Positions 8,659-17,672 of a DNA stretch of 64,000 nt are shown piece after piece. The translations under genes were made by a program, and so were the position numbers. Origin of the DNA: Thiotrichaceae bacterium UBA4486 (GTDB lineage: Bacteria; Pseudomonadota; Gammaproteobacteria; Eutrophobiales; Eutrophobiaceae); NCBI GenBank assembly GCA_002389045.1, contig DGNS01000009.1, forward strand, positions 71,501 through 135,500, written 5' to 3'. Below the pieces are notes generated by a model that did no database searches, had not been told where the DNA came from, and saw nothing but the letters and a program-made list of their open reading frames with translations. Each line of letters begins with the position of its first letter. The first letter of the stretch is position 1.

Positions 8659-8756
8659 AGCTCAATACGGCAGGTGTTCTATCCCTGCTCTGCGTGGCGG
8701 CGATATCAACAGTCACGGCTGGTGAAGCGTGTGTACAGAATTGAAGACAGCCGTTG

Positions 8757-10481
8757 TTAATTGATACGAAATATGGGCTCCAGGTGACCGGACACGGAGG
8801 CCGGGGATGATTCCTGGTGTTTGATCGACGCTGTTAACGCCTGCCAGAAGGCCTGACCATCCCAGGCAGCCTGCACATTGTTATACAGGGCATTGTTCAG
8901 TGCATCGAAATGAGGTTTCATTTCAATACCCAGACGTGATGCTATTGCTCCCATGCTTCTGGGTGTACTCTCCGTCCAGTAGCCGGCTGCCCAGTTCAAC
9001 AACGCCTGCTTGCAGGCCGGCGCATCGTTATTCATACATGCATCGCGGACTGCCCTGAGCGATTGCCCGGATCGAACAGACGTCACCACCCCTGCCGACC
9101 GTGTGCCGCCTTTGCAAATGCGCCATAAAAAATACAGGGTCACCAGCCAGGCTATGAACAACAGGGCACTGAGTAACTGCCAGAACACTGCATTCGATGT
9201 ATTTACATCCGCTGCAGATGCAACGAGTTGATCCGCGACCGGTCGTTCAGTCGCAGTCCCTGCAGACAACGTGGCTTGCTCATCGTTAACGGGTGGGCTC
9301 TCCCCGGCCGGCATCGCCGGCAACACTTCGACCGTTCGCTCCGGGATGACGGCATATCGGGTCGTCTCGTCCCTGACTGACCAGTAGGGAATGCGAATTT
9401 CCGGCAAGTTAAATTTACCCGCCTGCGAGGGTATCAGGGCCACCGCTTCAACGCGCGTGCCAACGACATCCCGATCCGATGACTGGTTTTTCAACACGGG
9501 TTGATCCGGATAGAATTTCATTGCCGACGGCAGGTCCATGTTGATTTCCGGCAACTGACTGGCGAGAAGGCCCCGGGCTGTCAGGGTGACCGTACGTGTA
9601 ACCGGCTCACCGACGCGAAACAGCGGGGGGTCCTCTGCCCAGATTTCCGCAATCTCCAGCGATTGCGCGGGAAGCCAGACATCAAACTGCCACGACGCCG
9701 GCACCGCTTTGACACGCACGGATTTTTCCTCCGAACGGCGAATGATCGATTTTGGCTGGCCGCCGAACGGATTGGCAAAACCGCCCTTCGTCGCCTTGAA
9801 CACCACCTGGTTGATGGTCAGATCGCCGCTTTCCTGCGGAAAAACCACGTAGCGTCGCTCGAACACCTGGTACGTCTTGTTATCGATCCGGGTATGGTAC
9901 TGTGCGCCTTCGGCCAGCCTTTCCACCAGGCTGTTGACACCACTGACGGTCAATTCCGATAAGTCCGCGTTGGCGGTGGCCACGGACCTATAAAGCCGGA
10001 TCACCACGCCGAGTTCCTGCTGAACGTAAACCTCGTCAGCCGAGGTTTCAATTTCAAGAAAAATCTCGCGGCCTTTTTCGCTGTCTACTCCCGATTCCTT
10101 GACCTTCAGACTGATTGAATGACTGCGATCGCTGCCGAAGGCAATGGGTGGTATGGTGATGTCACCGGCGTGTTTTGCCAGCAGCGTGACATACCAGATA
10201 TTTTCCCGGGAGGTTTTGCCGTTGATAAAACTGAACTGGCTGGTTTTCTGCGTACCCAGGATTTCAAAATCCTTTTCCAGCGGTGTGAAATCGGGATCGT
10301 TGTCGACCTCGTCGGTAGTCGAGAAAACCAGGTTGAAGGATTCATCCATGGACACCGGGTTGCGATCGGAGATGACCGAGATATCAGCGGCACTGACAGT
10401 AAAACTCAGTAGCAACAACACGACGGCCCGGGTCACCGCTGAGTATAAATCCTCAATCCATAAAATCTGCGTCGAGCTCAT
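8757..10481 (-). CDS. batD: BatD-family protein (oxygen-tolerance operon)
   Basis: A 574-residue exported, membrane-anchored protein. A hydrophobic segment at ~17-31 (AVVLLLLSFTVSA) acts as signal or anchor. The periplasmic part, ~32-420, consists of beta-rich repeats of the BatD type (ISDRNPVSMDESFNLVFST, FEILGTQKTSQFSFINGKTS, PYWSVRDETTRYAVIPERTVEV). A TM helix lies at ~435-455 and a helical cytoplasmic tail follows. It is the last gene of the moxR-bat operon and starts 5 bp after the batB/C stop. Bat proteins are linked genetically to stress or aerotolerance and to MoxR chaperone function, but a defined activity is lacking. Confidence 0.86.
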   Translation of the reverse strand: MSSTQILWIEDLYSAVTRAVVLLLLSFTVSAADISVISDRNPVSMDESFNLVFSTTDEVDNDPDFTPLEKDFEILGTQKTSQFSFINGKTSRENIWYVTLLAKHAGDITIPPIAFGSDRSHSISLKVKESGVDSEKGREIFLEIETSADEVYVQQELGVVIRLYRSVATANADLSELTVSGVNSLVERLAEGAQYHTRIDNKTYQVFERRYVVFPQESGDLTINQVVFKATKGGFANPFGGQPKSIIRRSEEKSVRVKAVPASWQFDVWLPAQSLEIAEIWAEDPPLFRVGEPVTRTVTLTARGLLASQLPEINMDLPSAMKFYPDQPVLKNQSSDRDVVGTRVEAVALIPSQAGKFNLPEIRIPYWSVRDETTRYAVIPERTVEVLPAMPAGESPPVNDEQATLSAGTATERPVADQLVASAADVNTSNAVFWQLLSALLFIAWLVTLYFLWRICKGGTRSAGVVTSVRSGQSLRAVRDACMNNDAPACKQALLNWAAGYWTESTPRSMGAIASRLGIEMKPHFDALNNALYNNVQAAWDGQAFWQALTASIKHQESSPASVSGHLEPIFRIN

Positions 10482-10486
10482 AGCTG

Positions 10487-12313
10487 TTACCAGTCCTGTT
10501 CGTAGTTATGCCGGCTGAGTCCACGTTCCTTGTATTGCATCATGAATTTTCGGCGCAACAGCCCGCCAGGGTCGTCCGGTATGCGGCGTAACCACTGTTC
10601 GGTGGCACGCGCGTCTTCATCCGTGGATTCATTTCCGGCCATCATCTCCTCATCGGATTGTTCGGGCGGCGCCTGGTTTTCACTTTCACCCGGACGGCCG
10701 GCCTGTTGCGAGCGGTCCTCTTCGCCCCCCTGCTGCTGTTCACTGTTGCCGGACACCTCCTGGTCACCGGCATTTTCCTGCGCCATGGAATCGGCGTCCT
10801 GGTTGCTGTCCGGGGCCTGGGTGGACTGTTTATCTTCTGCCGGTTCCTCTCCGGATTCACCCTTGTCGGGTCTGGCGTCGGCATCATCGGCCGGTTCTTT
10901 TTCACCACCGCCCTTGGAATCCTGCTGTGGCGGCGGTTTAAGTTTTTCCAGTGCTTTTTTTACCAGTTCCAGGTTGTACCTGGCATCCTCGTGTTCGGGT
11001 ACGGCCTCAAGAACCTGTTCATACGCCTCAATGGCGTCCTCGTACTGACCGGTTTTCGCCAGTGCATTACCCCTGTTATAGACGCTTTCCGGATCCTCGA
11101 TATTGTCGAGGTATTTCAGGGATTGCTCGTAGTTACCCGAACGGTATTCCGCCGCTGCGCGCCAGCGCGGATCGATGAACAGTTTTGCAGCCTGCTCAGG
11201 CTTGCCGGCTTCCAGCAATCGTTGCGCTCTTTGATCGTCATTCAACCACAGGGCTTCCCGGTCCAGTGCCTGGACCGGCTCCGCTACGGGCACGATCACA
11301 ACGGCCAATGCCAGGATGACGCCGCGCCGGAACGACAGCGCCACCAGCGGGATCAGCAACAGCACCAGCCAGGGGCCGCGTTCAAGCCACAGGTCGGACT
11401 GAAATTGCGTTTCCGACACCTTGTCCCATTCCGGCGTGGTACTGAGCCAGCTCGTCAAAGCCTGAATGTCACGCGGGGTGCTGTCCAGGGTTTGATAAAT
11501 CCCGCCGCCGCTGGACGCCACCCGGCGCAAGGTCGCCGGGTCCAGTGAGGGAATGACTATCTGACCGGTATTGTCCTTGAGAAATCCGCCGGTGGGCAGG
11601 TTCACCGGGGCGCCGGCCCCGGTGCCGACGCCGAGCACCGATGTCCGGTAACCCCGGGCCAGTAATTCCGCGGCTTTTGCGGATTCGCGTTCAGCATCGA
11701 CTTCATCCGTCACCAGAATGATCCGCCCCCGCGCATGTCCGGCCTGTTGCATGAGTCCGGCGGCCGTGTCCATGGCCCGGTCGGCTCGATGCCCCTGCAA
11801 CGGCATCAATCCGGTGCCGAGGGCCGGCAACAGGGAGCGGATGGTGTCCGTATCCGTGGTTAGCGGCGTGACGGTGAAGGCGTCACCGGCATAGACAATG
11901 AGGGCTGTTTCACCCTCACCGCGCTGATTCAGAATATCAATCACCTTGAAACGGGCGCGCTGAAGACGGCTCGGCGTCACATCCGTTGCATCCATGGAAC
12001 GCGACAGATCCAGTGCGATAACCAGTGCCGACGTGGATCGAAAGACCGGTTGTGGCAGCCGTTCCCAGGTCGGCCCGGCGAGGGCTGCGATGGTCAGTAT
12101 CCCGATGACAGCAAACAGCAGCACCCTGAAATGCTGGCGCCGCTCGCCAGGTTGAATCAGCACGTGCGGCAACAATTGCGGATCACATACCCGCTCCCAG
12201 ACACGCACGCCCGGTTGCCGGGTGATCAGCAGCCAGATAGCGGCGGCGAGCGGCACCAGCATGAGAAACCACAGCGGCCTTAAAAAATGAAACTGTTGCA
12301 ACGAATCCAGCAT
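10487..12313 (-). CDS. BatB/BatC-type fusion: VWA domain plus TPR and acidic tail
   Basis: 608 residues. TM helices lie at ~12-30 and ~62-80. A von Willebrand A domain at ~95-285 has the MIDAS sequence ALDLSRSMDATD and a second-site Thr/Asp (VTDEVDAERE). A TM pair lies at ~313-350. Two TPR-like helical hairpins follow at ~385-450 (RSGNYEQSLKYLD, YNRGNALAKTGQYEDAIEAYE). The C-terminus is long, disordered and acidic, rich in Asp, Glu, Gln and Ser, and ends in an RRIPDDPGGLLRRKF motif common to these proteins. In Bacteroides, BatB and BatC are separate; here they are one chain. TAATG overlap with batA indicates coupled translation. Confidence 0.85.
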   Translation of the reverse strand: MLDSLQQFHFLRPLWFLMLVPLAAAIWLLITRQPGVRVWERVCDPQLLPHVLIQPGERRQHFRVLLFAVIGILTIAALAGPTWERLPQPVFRSTSALVIALDLSRSMDATDVTPSRLQRARFKVIDILNQRGEGETALIVYAGDAFTVTPLTTDTDTIRSLLPALGTGLMPLQGHRADRAMDTAAGLMQQAGHARGRIILVTDEVDAERESAKAAELLARGYRTSVLGVGTGAGAPVNLPTGGFLKDNTGQIVIPSLDPATLRRVASSGGGIYQTLDSTPRDIQALTSWLSTTPEWDKVSETQFQSDLWLERGPWLVLLLIPLVALSFRRGVILALAVVIVPVAEPVQALDREALWLNDDQRAQRLLEAGKPEQAAKLFIDPRWRAAAEYRSGNYEQSLKYLDNIEDPESVYNRGNALAKTGQYEDAIEAYEQVLEAVPEHEDARYNLELVKKALEKLKPPPQQDSKGGGEKEPADDADARPDKGESGEEPAEDKQSTQAPDSNQDADSMAQENAGDQEVSGNSEQQQGGEEDRSQQAGRPGESENQAPPEQSDEEMMAGNESTDEDARATEQWLRRIPDDPGGLLRRKFMMQYKERGLSRHNYEQDW

Positions 12314-13299
12314 TACCAGCGGCCCCGCATTCTCAATACAAACAGCAGCAGTGCAATCATCACCGCCATCGCCAGCGGCCAGTAGTAAAGCGCCGTCCGC
12401 GGCCGGAACTGTTGCAGGTCTTTTTCAATTGGTTCCAGCTCATCCAGCAGGCTGTATATTTTTTCCAGCTCTTCAGTATCACGGGCACGAAAATAGCGGC
12501 CGCCGGTCACCTCGGCAATGGCCTTCAGAGTGGCCTCGTCCAGGTCTCGCGAAGGATTGTAACGGCGGTTGCCGAACAGACTGCGGATGATGTCCTCGTC
12601 AGCGCCGATACCGATGGTGTAGATTTTGAGGCCTTCACGCGCGGCGAGTTCAGCGGCTTCCAGTGGAAACACATTGCCCGCCGTATTGGCGCCATCGGTC
12701 ACCAGGACAACGATGCGATCCATGTCATCTTTCTTGCGCAGGCGTTTGATCGCCAGACCGATGGCATCCCCGATGGCCGTTGAGCGACCGGCCAGGCCGA
12801 TAGCGGCCTCGTAAAGTAATGTCCTGACGGTGTCACGATCGAAGGTCAGCGGCGCCTGCAGGTAGGCGCGTTCACCAAACAGGATCAAGCCGATGCGATC
12901 ACCGACACGGCGTTCGATAAATTCACCGGCAACCCACTTGGTGGCCGTGAGCCGATCGACGCGCTGACCGCGGATGTAAAAATCATCCTGCTGCATGCTT
13001 TCCGACAAATCGACGACCAGCAACAAATCCCGGCCGCTGACCGGGATCTGCACCTGCTCGCCCAGCCACTGCGGCCGCATGGCGCTGAGGATCAGCAATA
13101 GCCAGGCAATGAGCGCCAGCCACAGGGGCCAGGGCGCGCGCGGCCGCACCTGGCCGGAGGCGGAAACGGCAGGCAATTCCTTCAGAAACGGCACGCGCAG
13201 GGCGGCTTCGCCGCTGCCGGTGGCCGGTTGCAGTAATTGCCGTACCAGCCAGGGCAGCGGCAGCAGGATCAGCATCCAGGGCCAGGCAAATTCGATCAT
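12313..13299 (-). CDS. batA: BatA-type VWA-domain membrane protein
   Basis: 328 residues. N-terminal and C-terminal membrane helices bracket a cytoplasmic or periplasmic VWA domain at ~85-290. MIDAS residues are in LLLVVDLSESMQQDDF (DxSxS) and VVLVTDGANTAGNVFP. Between them, IGLILFGERAYLQAPLTFDR is typical of aerotolerance BatA proteins. The final helix is LYYWPLAMAVMIALLLFVL. ATGA overlap with the upstream DUF4381 gene and TAATG overlap with batB/C place it centrally in the operon. VWA proteins of this class act as metal-dependent protein-binding adaptors for MoxR ATPases; the client is unknown. Confidence 0.88.
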   Translation of the reverse strand: MIEFAWPWMLILLPLPWLVRQLLQPATGSGEAALRVPFLKELPAVSASGQVRPRAPWPLWLALIAWLLLILSAMRPQWLGEQVQIPVSGRDLLLVVDLSESMQQDDFYIRGQRVDRLTATKWVAGEFIERRVGDRIGLILFGERAYLQAPLTFDRDTVRTLLYEAAIGLAGRSTAIGDAIGLAIKRLRKKDDMDRIVVLVTDGANTAGNVFPLEAAELAAREGLKIYTIGIGADEDIIRSLFGNRRYNPSRDLDEATLKAIAEVTGGRYFRARDTEELEKIYSLLDELEPIEKDLQQFRPRTALYYWPLAMAVMIALLLFVLRMRGRW

Positions 13300-13787
13300 G
13301 ATGATTTATTGGTCTCGATATTGCGCAACCACTCATCGCACAGCCGGATGAGTTCCGCGGTGTCAAATTCTGTCCGTGGCTGGTAGGGTCCGCTGGCCAG
13401 CACCCATCCCGCACCTTCACTGAACGGTTGTCCGGCCATGGCGCTGTCCAGAAACGCCAGCCAGTCCCGGCCGGTCAGCGCCGCCACATCTTCACGTTTA
13501 TTGACTGAAACCGCCGTCCGCCGTAACAGCGCCGACAAGTCCCGGACCAAGCGCTGATCATCATTATCTCCCGCGTAATCTGTCCTGATGCGGGTCAGTG
13601 TCCGCCGGGCCTGGCGTAACGCCGCACGTCGTGGCGATCGGTAGCGCCGGTAGAGCAGGACCGCGACCAGAATGATCAATACAAGAATCGCCAGTAAAAG
13701 CCACCAGCCGGACGCCAACGGCCACCACGATACCGGCTCCGGCAGGTGTATGTCCCTCAGGGGCAGTGTTTCAGGACTGTCGCCCAT
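13296..13787 (-). CDS. DUF4381 membrane protein of the moxR-bat operon
   Basis: 163 residues. The N-terminus is a short proline-rich stretch (LPLRDIHLPEPVSWWPLASGWW) typical of DUF4381, followed by one TM helix (LLLAILVLIILVAVLLYRRY, ~30-48). The rest is a basic helical cytoplasmic domain with ALRQARRTLTRI and a conserved DWLAFLDSAM block. It overlaps DUF58 upstream (TGATG) and batA downstream (ATGA), so it is an integral member of the operon. Function is unknown; by position it is probably a membrane tether between the DUF58 protein and the VWA proteins. Confidence 0.82.
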   Translation of the reverse strand: MGDSPETLPLRDIHLPEPVSWWPLASGWWLLLAILVLIILVAVLLYRRYRSPRRAALRQARRTLTRIRTDYAGDNDDQRLVRDLSALLRRTAVSVNKREDVAALTGRDWLAFLDSAMAGQPFSEGAGWVLASGPYQPRTEFDTAELIRLCDEWLRNIETNKSS

Positions 13788-14707
13788 CAGTTGCGGTACA
13801 GCTGCACCTGCTGTGCTATGGAGGTGAGACCGGCTGCTGTGCCGGCCTCGATAAACCGGGCGCCGCAGCGGGCGGCCAGTTGACGCGTGGTTTGCAGGCG
13901 CTGTTCAAATTGCCGATGGTAAGCCTGTACTAATTTTTGATCCGCCGTATCCAGAATTCGCTCGTGTTCACCGTCACTGACCCGGTAGCGCCCACCCGCC
14001 GGCAAATCGCGTTCCAGGGGATCGTAAATGAACAGAATGACCACTTCGGCCCGGCGGCTGATCTGTAGCAACTGTGCGCGGGCGCTGTCATCCATGCCGC
14101 GAAAATCACTGAGCAGAAAAACCAGGCTGCCGGGCTTGACCACCCGCCTGAGGCGTAGCAGGGCACGGGTAAGCAGCAGCGGATCATCGGCACGTTGCCA
14201 CGGCATCCGGTGCTGTTCCACCAGGGCGCGGATCATCTGCAGCACACCGCGCCTGCCGCGGCGGGGTTTGAACTCGTGGTGAACCTGGTCCGAGAACAGC
14301 AAGCCGCCGACGCGATCACTGTGGGCGCTGACTGACCAGGCCAACAGACTGGCGAGGCGGGCCGCCTGCACCGATTTGTAACAGCCGCGGGTGGCGAAAA
14401 ACATGGCCGCGCGAAAATCCACCCAGAACAGCACCGGTCGTTCGCGCTCCTCGCGAAACAGCTTGGTATGGGGCTTGCCGCTGCGCGCCATCACCCGCCA
14501 GTCGAGGTTGCGGATATCGTCGCCCACGGCATAGGGTCGGGATTCACTGTATTCCATGCCGCGCCCCTTGCGGGCCGACAGGTAGTCGCCGCCCTCCGCG
14601 GCCCTGACTCGCGCCGGTTTCAGATGCAGGCCGCTGGCAAGTGACTGCAGCCTGACCAGGGCGGGGACAGAAATTTCGACGGCAGAGTCGATATCAACAT
14701 CCACCAT
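13787..14707 (-). CDS. DUF58 domain protein of the moxR operon
   Basis: 306 residues from the ATG at 14707, which lies 4 bp past the moxR stop. An upstream ATG at 14734 would overlap moxR and add a Cys/Pro-rich segment less like the family. The diagnostic DUF58 sequence is ARKGRGMEYSESRPYAVGDDIRNLDWRVMARSGKPHTKLFREE at ~40-85, of which GDDIRNLDW and the R(x)GKPHTKLFREE run are the most conserved. A degenerate VWA-like fold follows (FWVDFRAAMFFATRG, LVFLLSDFRGMDD). MoxR-DUF58 pairs occur widely with VWA proteins and probably form a chaperone or co-factor-insertion unit. No TM helix is seen. Confidence 0.88.
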   Translation of the reverse strand: MVDVDIDSAVEISVPALVRLQSLASGLHLKPARVRAAEGGDYLSARKGRGMEYSESRPYAVGDDIRNLDWRVMARSGKPHTKLFREERERPVLFWVDFRAAMFFATRGCYKSVQAARLASLLAWSVSAHSDRVGGLLFSDQVHHEFKPRRGRRGVLQMIRALVEQHRMPWQRADDPLLLTRALLRLRRVVKPGSLVFLLSDFRGMDDSARAQLLQISRRAEVVILFIYDPLERDLPAGGRYRVSDGEHERILDTADQKLVQAYHRQFEQRLQTTRQLAARCGARFIEAGTAAGLTSIAQQVQLYRN

Positions 14708-14711
14708 GCAC

Positions 14712-15683
14712 TCAGGGCACGGCGATCCGTGCAATCAATTCACTGATAACCGTATCGGTGGTCATGCCTTCAGCCTCGGCTTCGTAGTTGAGAATGATGC
14801 GGTGACGCATGACATCATGAGCCAGTGTCTGAATATCCTCGGGCGTCACATAATCACGATCCGCCAGCCAGGCATGGGCGCGGGCGCAGCGATCCAGCGC
14901 AATGGTGGCGCGGGGACTGGCGCCGTACTGGATCCAGTTGGCCAGGTCCTCTCCGTAAGTACCGGCATCGCGGGTCGCCAGCACCAGTTCCAGCAGATAG
15001 CGCTCCAGTTCCCCGGACATGTACATGTTCAGTATTTCACGTCGCGCCTCGAAGACCTGGGCCTGGGAAATCAGGTCACCGGATTCGCCGATGATCTGCC
15101 CGGTCAGCGCCTCCTCGCGCGCCAGGGCCAGAATAGCCTGCTCGTCCCTGGCGCGCGGATAGTCGATACGCACATAGAGCAGAAAACGGTCCAGCTGCGC
15201 CTCGGGCAACGGGTAGGTGCCCTCCTGCTCGATGGGATTTTGTGTGGCCATGACCAGGAACAGCTCCGGTAACGCGTAGGTGGTCTTGCCGATGGTGATC
15301 TGGCGTTCGGCCATGGCTTCCAGCAGCGCCGATTGCACCTTGGCCGGCGCGCGGTTGACCTCGTCGGCGAGAATCAGATTGTGGAACAGCGGTCCCTGCT
15401 GAAAGCTGAACGACCCATCCTGTGGCCGGTAAATCTCGGTTCCGGTGAGGTCCGCCGGCAACAGATCCGGGGTAAACTGAATACGGTGAAAACTGCCCTC
15501 GATGGCATCACCCAACACCTTGATGGCGCGGGTCTTGGCCAGGCCCGGTGCGCCTTCCACCAGCAAATGACCGTCGGCGAGCATGGCGATCAGCAACCGG
15601 TTGATGAGGGTTTCCTGGCCGATGATCTGTTTTTCCAGGCGGGCTTCGAAGACTTCGAATTGTTGTTTTAACGTCATAGCCAC
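14712..15683 (-). CDS. MoxR-family AAA+ ATPase
   Basis: 323 residues, a full-length MoxR ATPase and first gene of the operon. Walker A is LLVEGAPGLAKTRAIK (~38), Walker B is LILADEVNRAPAKVQSALLEAM (~105), sensor 1 is LVMATQNPIEQEGTYPLPEAQLDRF (~145), and the C-terminal AAA lid has GASPRATIALDRCARAHAWL. The sequence matches the MRP subgroup, whose members are typically followed by DUF58 and VWA genes, exactly as here. It probably remodels or activates a partner protein through the VWA adaptors. The 121-bp gap upstream, divergent from the aldolase gene, must carry the operon promoter. Confidence 0.92.
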   Translation of the reverse strand: MAMTLKQQFEVFEARLEKQIIGQETLINRLLIAMLADGHLLVEGAPGLAKTRAIKVLGDAIEGSFHRIQFTPDLLPADLTGTEIYRPQDGSFSFQQGPLFHNLILADEVNRAPAKVQSALLEAMAERQITIGKTTYALPELFLVMATQNPIEQEGTYPLPEAQLDRFLLYVRIDYPRARDEQAILALAREEALTGQIIGESGDLISQAQVFEARREILNMYMSGELERYLLELVLATRDAGTYGEDLANWIQYGASPRATIALDRCARAHAWLADRDYVTPEDIQTLAHDVMRHRIILNYEAEAEGMTTDTVISELIARIAVP

Positions 15684-15804
15684 TGCTGCTTGTTTCTCTT
15701 CAAGGATATTGACAGAATTCTAAAAGACAAATGGCCGCACTGAAAATTCAACGATCTGTGCGAAAATGCCCCGATAACCCTACGATACAGTAACTGCGAA
15801 CCAA

Positions 15805-16560
15805 ATGGTGGCGAAAAGCTTTGCCCGACGGCTCAGGGATCGCGAAACCCTGATCGGCACCCTGCAATCCATGCATTCGGCCGATGTCAGCGAAATGCTG
15901 GCCGGGGCCGGATATGACTGGTTATTCATCGACGCCGAACACGGCGCCTTTACACCGGAACAAGCCAAACCCCTGTTGCAGGCGGCCAGTCCGACGCCGT
16001 GCCTGATACGTATTCCCTCCAGGGACGATATCTGGATCAAGAAAGCCCTGGATATCGGCGCTGCCGGAATAATCGTGCCGCAGATCAATACCGCGGATGA
16101 GGTCGAACAGGTGATTCGCAGCGCGCGATATGCGCCACAAGGCGCACGTGGCATCGGCATCGGACGCGCTCACGCCTATGGCGCCCGCTTCGAAGACTAT
16201 CTGGCCTCGGCCAACGAAGACACCGTCGTCGTCATCCAGGCCGAAACCCGCCTGGCCGTGGACAACATCGAAGCAATTGTCTCGGTACCCGGTGTGGATG
16301 CGATTCTCATCGGCCCTTATGATCTCTCGGCCAGCCTCGGTAAACCCGGCCAGGTTAATGATGCCGGGGTGCTCGAGGCCATGCAGTCGGTTCGCGACGC
16401 CTGTCTAGATAAAAAGCTTGCGCTGGGTTTCTTCGGAGTCAGCCCCGAAGCCGTGCGGCCATGGATGGAACAGGGATTCACATTGATCACCGTGGGAGTG
16501 GATACGCTGTTTCTGCTGTCCTCGGCGCAGAATACACTGGCCGCATTGAAGAGTAACTGA
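15805..16560 (+). CDS. HpcH/HpaI-family aldolase
   Basis: A 251-residue class II pyruvate aldolase or lyase of the HpcH/HpaI (citrate-lyase-beta-like) TIM-barrel family. Motifs are LAGAGYDWLFIDAEHGAFTPEQ (~30-50, catalytic His in DAEHG), CLIRIPSRDDIWIKKALDIGAAGIIVPQINTADE (Arg ligand and PQ motif), YAPQGARGIGIGRA, VVIQAETRLAVDNIEAI (metal Glu) and VDAILIGPYDLSASLG (metal Asp). These define a divalent-metal site typical of 2-keto-3-deoxy acid aldolases (HpaI, GarL, RhmA). The natural substrate cannot be read from the sequence, and no aromatic or sugar-acid degradation genes are adjacent. A hypothetical gene starts 4 bp downstream. Confidence 0.9.
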   Translation: MVAKSFARRLRDRETLIGTLQSMHSADVSEMLAGAGYDWLFIDAEHGAFTPEQAKPLLQAASPTPCLIRIPSRDDIWIKKALDIGAAGIIVPQINTADEVEQVIRSARYAPQGARGIGIGRAHAYGARFEDYLASANEDTVVVIQAETRLAVDNIEAIVSVPGVDAILIGPYDLSASLGKPGQVNDAGVLEAMQSVRDACLDKKLALGFFGVSPEAVRPWMEQGFTLITVGVDTLFLLSSAQNTLAALKSN

Positions 16561-16564
16561 CGAC

Positions 16565-16921
16565 ATGGCACTGGGCACGCTGAACACTATTCTCAACACC
16601 GCTCCGATTATCATCCAGGGCGCCACCCGGCTGGTCAAACTGTTAAAACAACGCGAACAAAAGGAAAACCCCGATTCCTATGACATCCCCGCCAACCTGG
16701 ATGACATGAAAGTGGAAATCCAGCGCCTGCATAAACGGCTGGATACCCATGACCATGCCGATTATGAGCAGGTCAAACTGATCGAGGAACTGGCCAGACA
16801 GAACGAGGCCATCGCCACATCATTGCGGTCTACGGTGAAACAGTTACACCTGATGACGTTGCTGGCCCTGGTGGCGTTGTTGCTGGGCGGCATCGCCCTG
16901 CTCTGGCATTTGCTGGGATGA
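16565..16921 (+). CDS. small tail-anchored coiled-coil protein
   Basis: 118 residues; family not recognised. Residues 1-35 are mildly amphipathic. Residues ~45-90 form a probable coiled coil (MKVEIQRLHKRLDTHDHADYEQVKLIEELARQ, read as heptads). One C-terminal TM helix (LMTLLALVALLLGGIALLWHLL) leaves almost no tail, so it looks like a tail-anchored inner-membrane protein. The ATG lies 4 bp after the aldolase stop, suggesting cotranscription. Codon use resembles the neighbours. It could be a scaffold or membrane-stress protein; nothing identifies a partner. Confidence 0.65.
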   Translation: MALGTLNTILNTAPIIIQGATRLVKLLKQREQKENPDSYDIPANLDDMKVEIQRLHKRLDTHDHADYEQVKLIEELARQNEAIATSLRSTVKQLHLMTLLALVALLLGGIALLWHLLG

Positions 16922-16970
16922 ACGGTGAACGGTGAACGTATGTGTCAGCCCTGTACCATGTCAACCACAG

Positions 16971-17096
16971 TTATCTGTTATCTGTTATCTGTTATCTGTT
17001 ATCTGTTATCTGTTATCTGTTATCTGTCATCTGTCATCTGTCGTCTGTCGTCTGTCATCTGTCGTCTGTCATCTGTCATCTGTCGTCTGATACCTG
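16971..17096. repeat. heptamer satellite, 18 units of TTATCTG/TCATCTG/TCGTCTG
   Basis: Eighteen consecutive 7-bp units: eight TTATCTG, then mixed TCATCTG and TCGTCTG, and a last ATACCTG, with no break in period. The array ends 4 bp before the ATG of the DUF2007 gene. The homogeneous left half grading into a mixed right half suggests recent expansion by slippage from one side. No spacers, so not CRISPR. Confidence 0.9.
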
Positions 17097-17100
17097 ACAA

Positions 17101-17412
17101 ATGCACAAAGTCTACACCTGCGACAACATCATGCTGGCCGGGCTGGTAAAAAGCCGGCTCGAAGGCAGCGGTATCGCCTGTATTATGAAAAATGAATCAC
17201 TGACCGGCGGTATTGGCGAACTGCCGCCCATTGAATGCTGGCCGGAAATCTGGATCACGGACGATTCGGATCTGTCCATGGCCGAGCGTATCATCGAGTC
17301 CATGCGAAACCTGTCAACCGCCAACAGTTCGCCCTGGCAATGCCGCTGCGGCGAGGCGATCGAGGCACAATTCACGCAGTGCTGGAAGTGCGGCCGGGAA
17401 CGTCCGGACTAA
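17101..17412 (+). CDS. DUF2007 protein with C-terminal zinc-ribbon-like motif
   Basis: 103 residues. The first ~70 residues match the DUF2007 'putative signal-transducing protein' fold (KVYTCDNIMLAGLVKSRLEGSGIACIMKN, then PEIWITDDSDLSMAERII). The tail carries CRCGEAIEAQFTQCWKCG, i.e. a CxC..CxxC pair able to bind zinc, a feature found in many DUF2007 proteins. The function of the family is unknown, and the neighbours give no pathway. The start codon follows directly on a heptamer satellite with no recognisable Shine-Dalgarno sequence, so expression may depend on the repeat-containing leader. Confidence 0.78.
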   Translation: MHKVYTCDNIMLAGLVKSRLEGSGIACIMKNESLTGGIGELPPIECWPEIWITDDSDLSMAERIIESMRNLSTANSSPWQCRCGEAIEAQFTQCWKCGRERPD

Positions 17413-17672
17413 TGTACAACACTTGACCGACGTGCGGCCATGAACGTAAACCCGGACAATCCTGTATCTCCAGTGTTTGCCATGACGGCGCACCGATCCA
17501 GAGCGGATGGATGAAATCATACTCACAGCTGACCCGACAGGATTGAGTGATATCACAAGGTAGTCACAGTATTTGACAATGCCGGTGTTGCTGTTATGTT
17601 GCTGTCCTTGCTATGGGGTGGAGTCATTCTCTACAAGCCGTTTCAGAACCTCTGAATAATCTGATCCGAATT
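17413..17672. other. non-coding leader region of the DD-peptidase gene
   Basis: 260 bp with no supported gene. It contains a TGATATCA dyad and the promoter-like pair listed separately. Confidence 0.5.
17573..17600 (+). promoter_or_regulatory. sigma-70-type promoter candidate for the DD-peptidase gene
   Basis: TTGACA (17573-17578) is followed after 16 bp by TATGTT (17595-17600), about 70 bp before the chosen ATG. The -35 is a perfect consensus and the -10 matches at four positions. Inferred from sequence only. Confidence 0.5.

Noticed and set aside
8659..8744. Possible signal-peptide-like short frame (NTAGVLSLLCVAAISTVTAGEACVQN)
   Set aside because: No ATG, GTG or TTG in a suitable place and no ribosome-binding site; too short to support. 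May be a gene remnant.
10658..11548. 296-codon frame antisense to the BatB/C gene
   Set aside because: Arises from the GC-rich low-complexity tail of the sense gene.
16971..17096. Possible CRISPR array
   Set aside because: Units are 7 bp and directly abutting, with no spacers of 30 bp and no cas genes.
16925..17149. 74-codon frame through the heptamer satellite
   Set aside because: Translates the repeat as CYLLSVI units; no independent coding signal.
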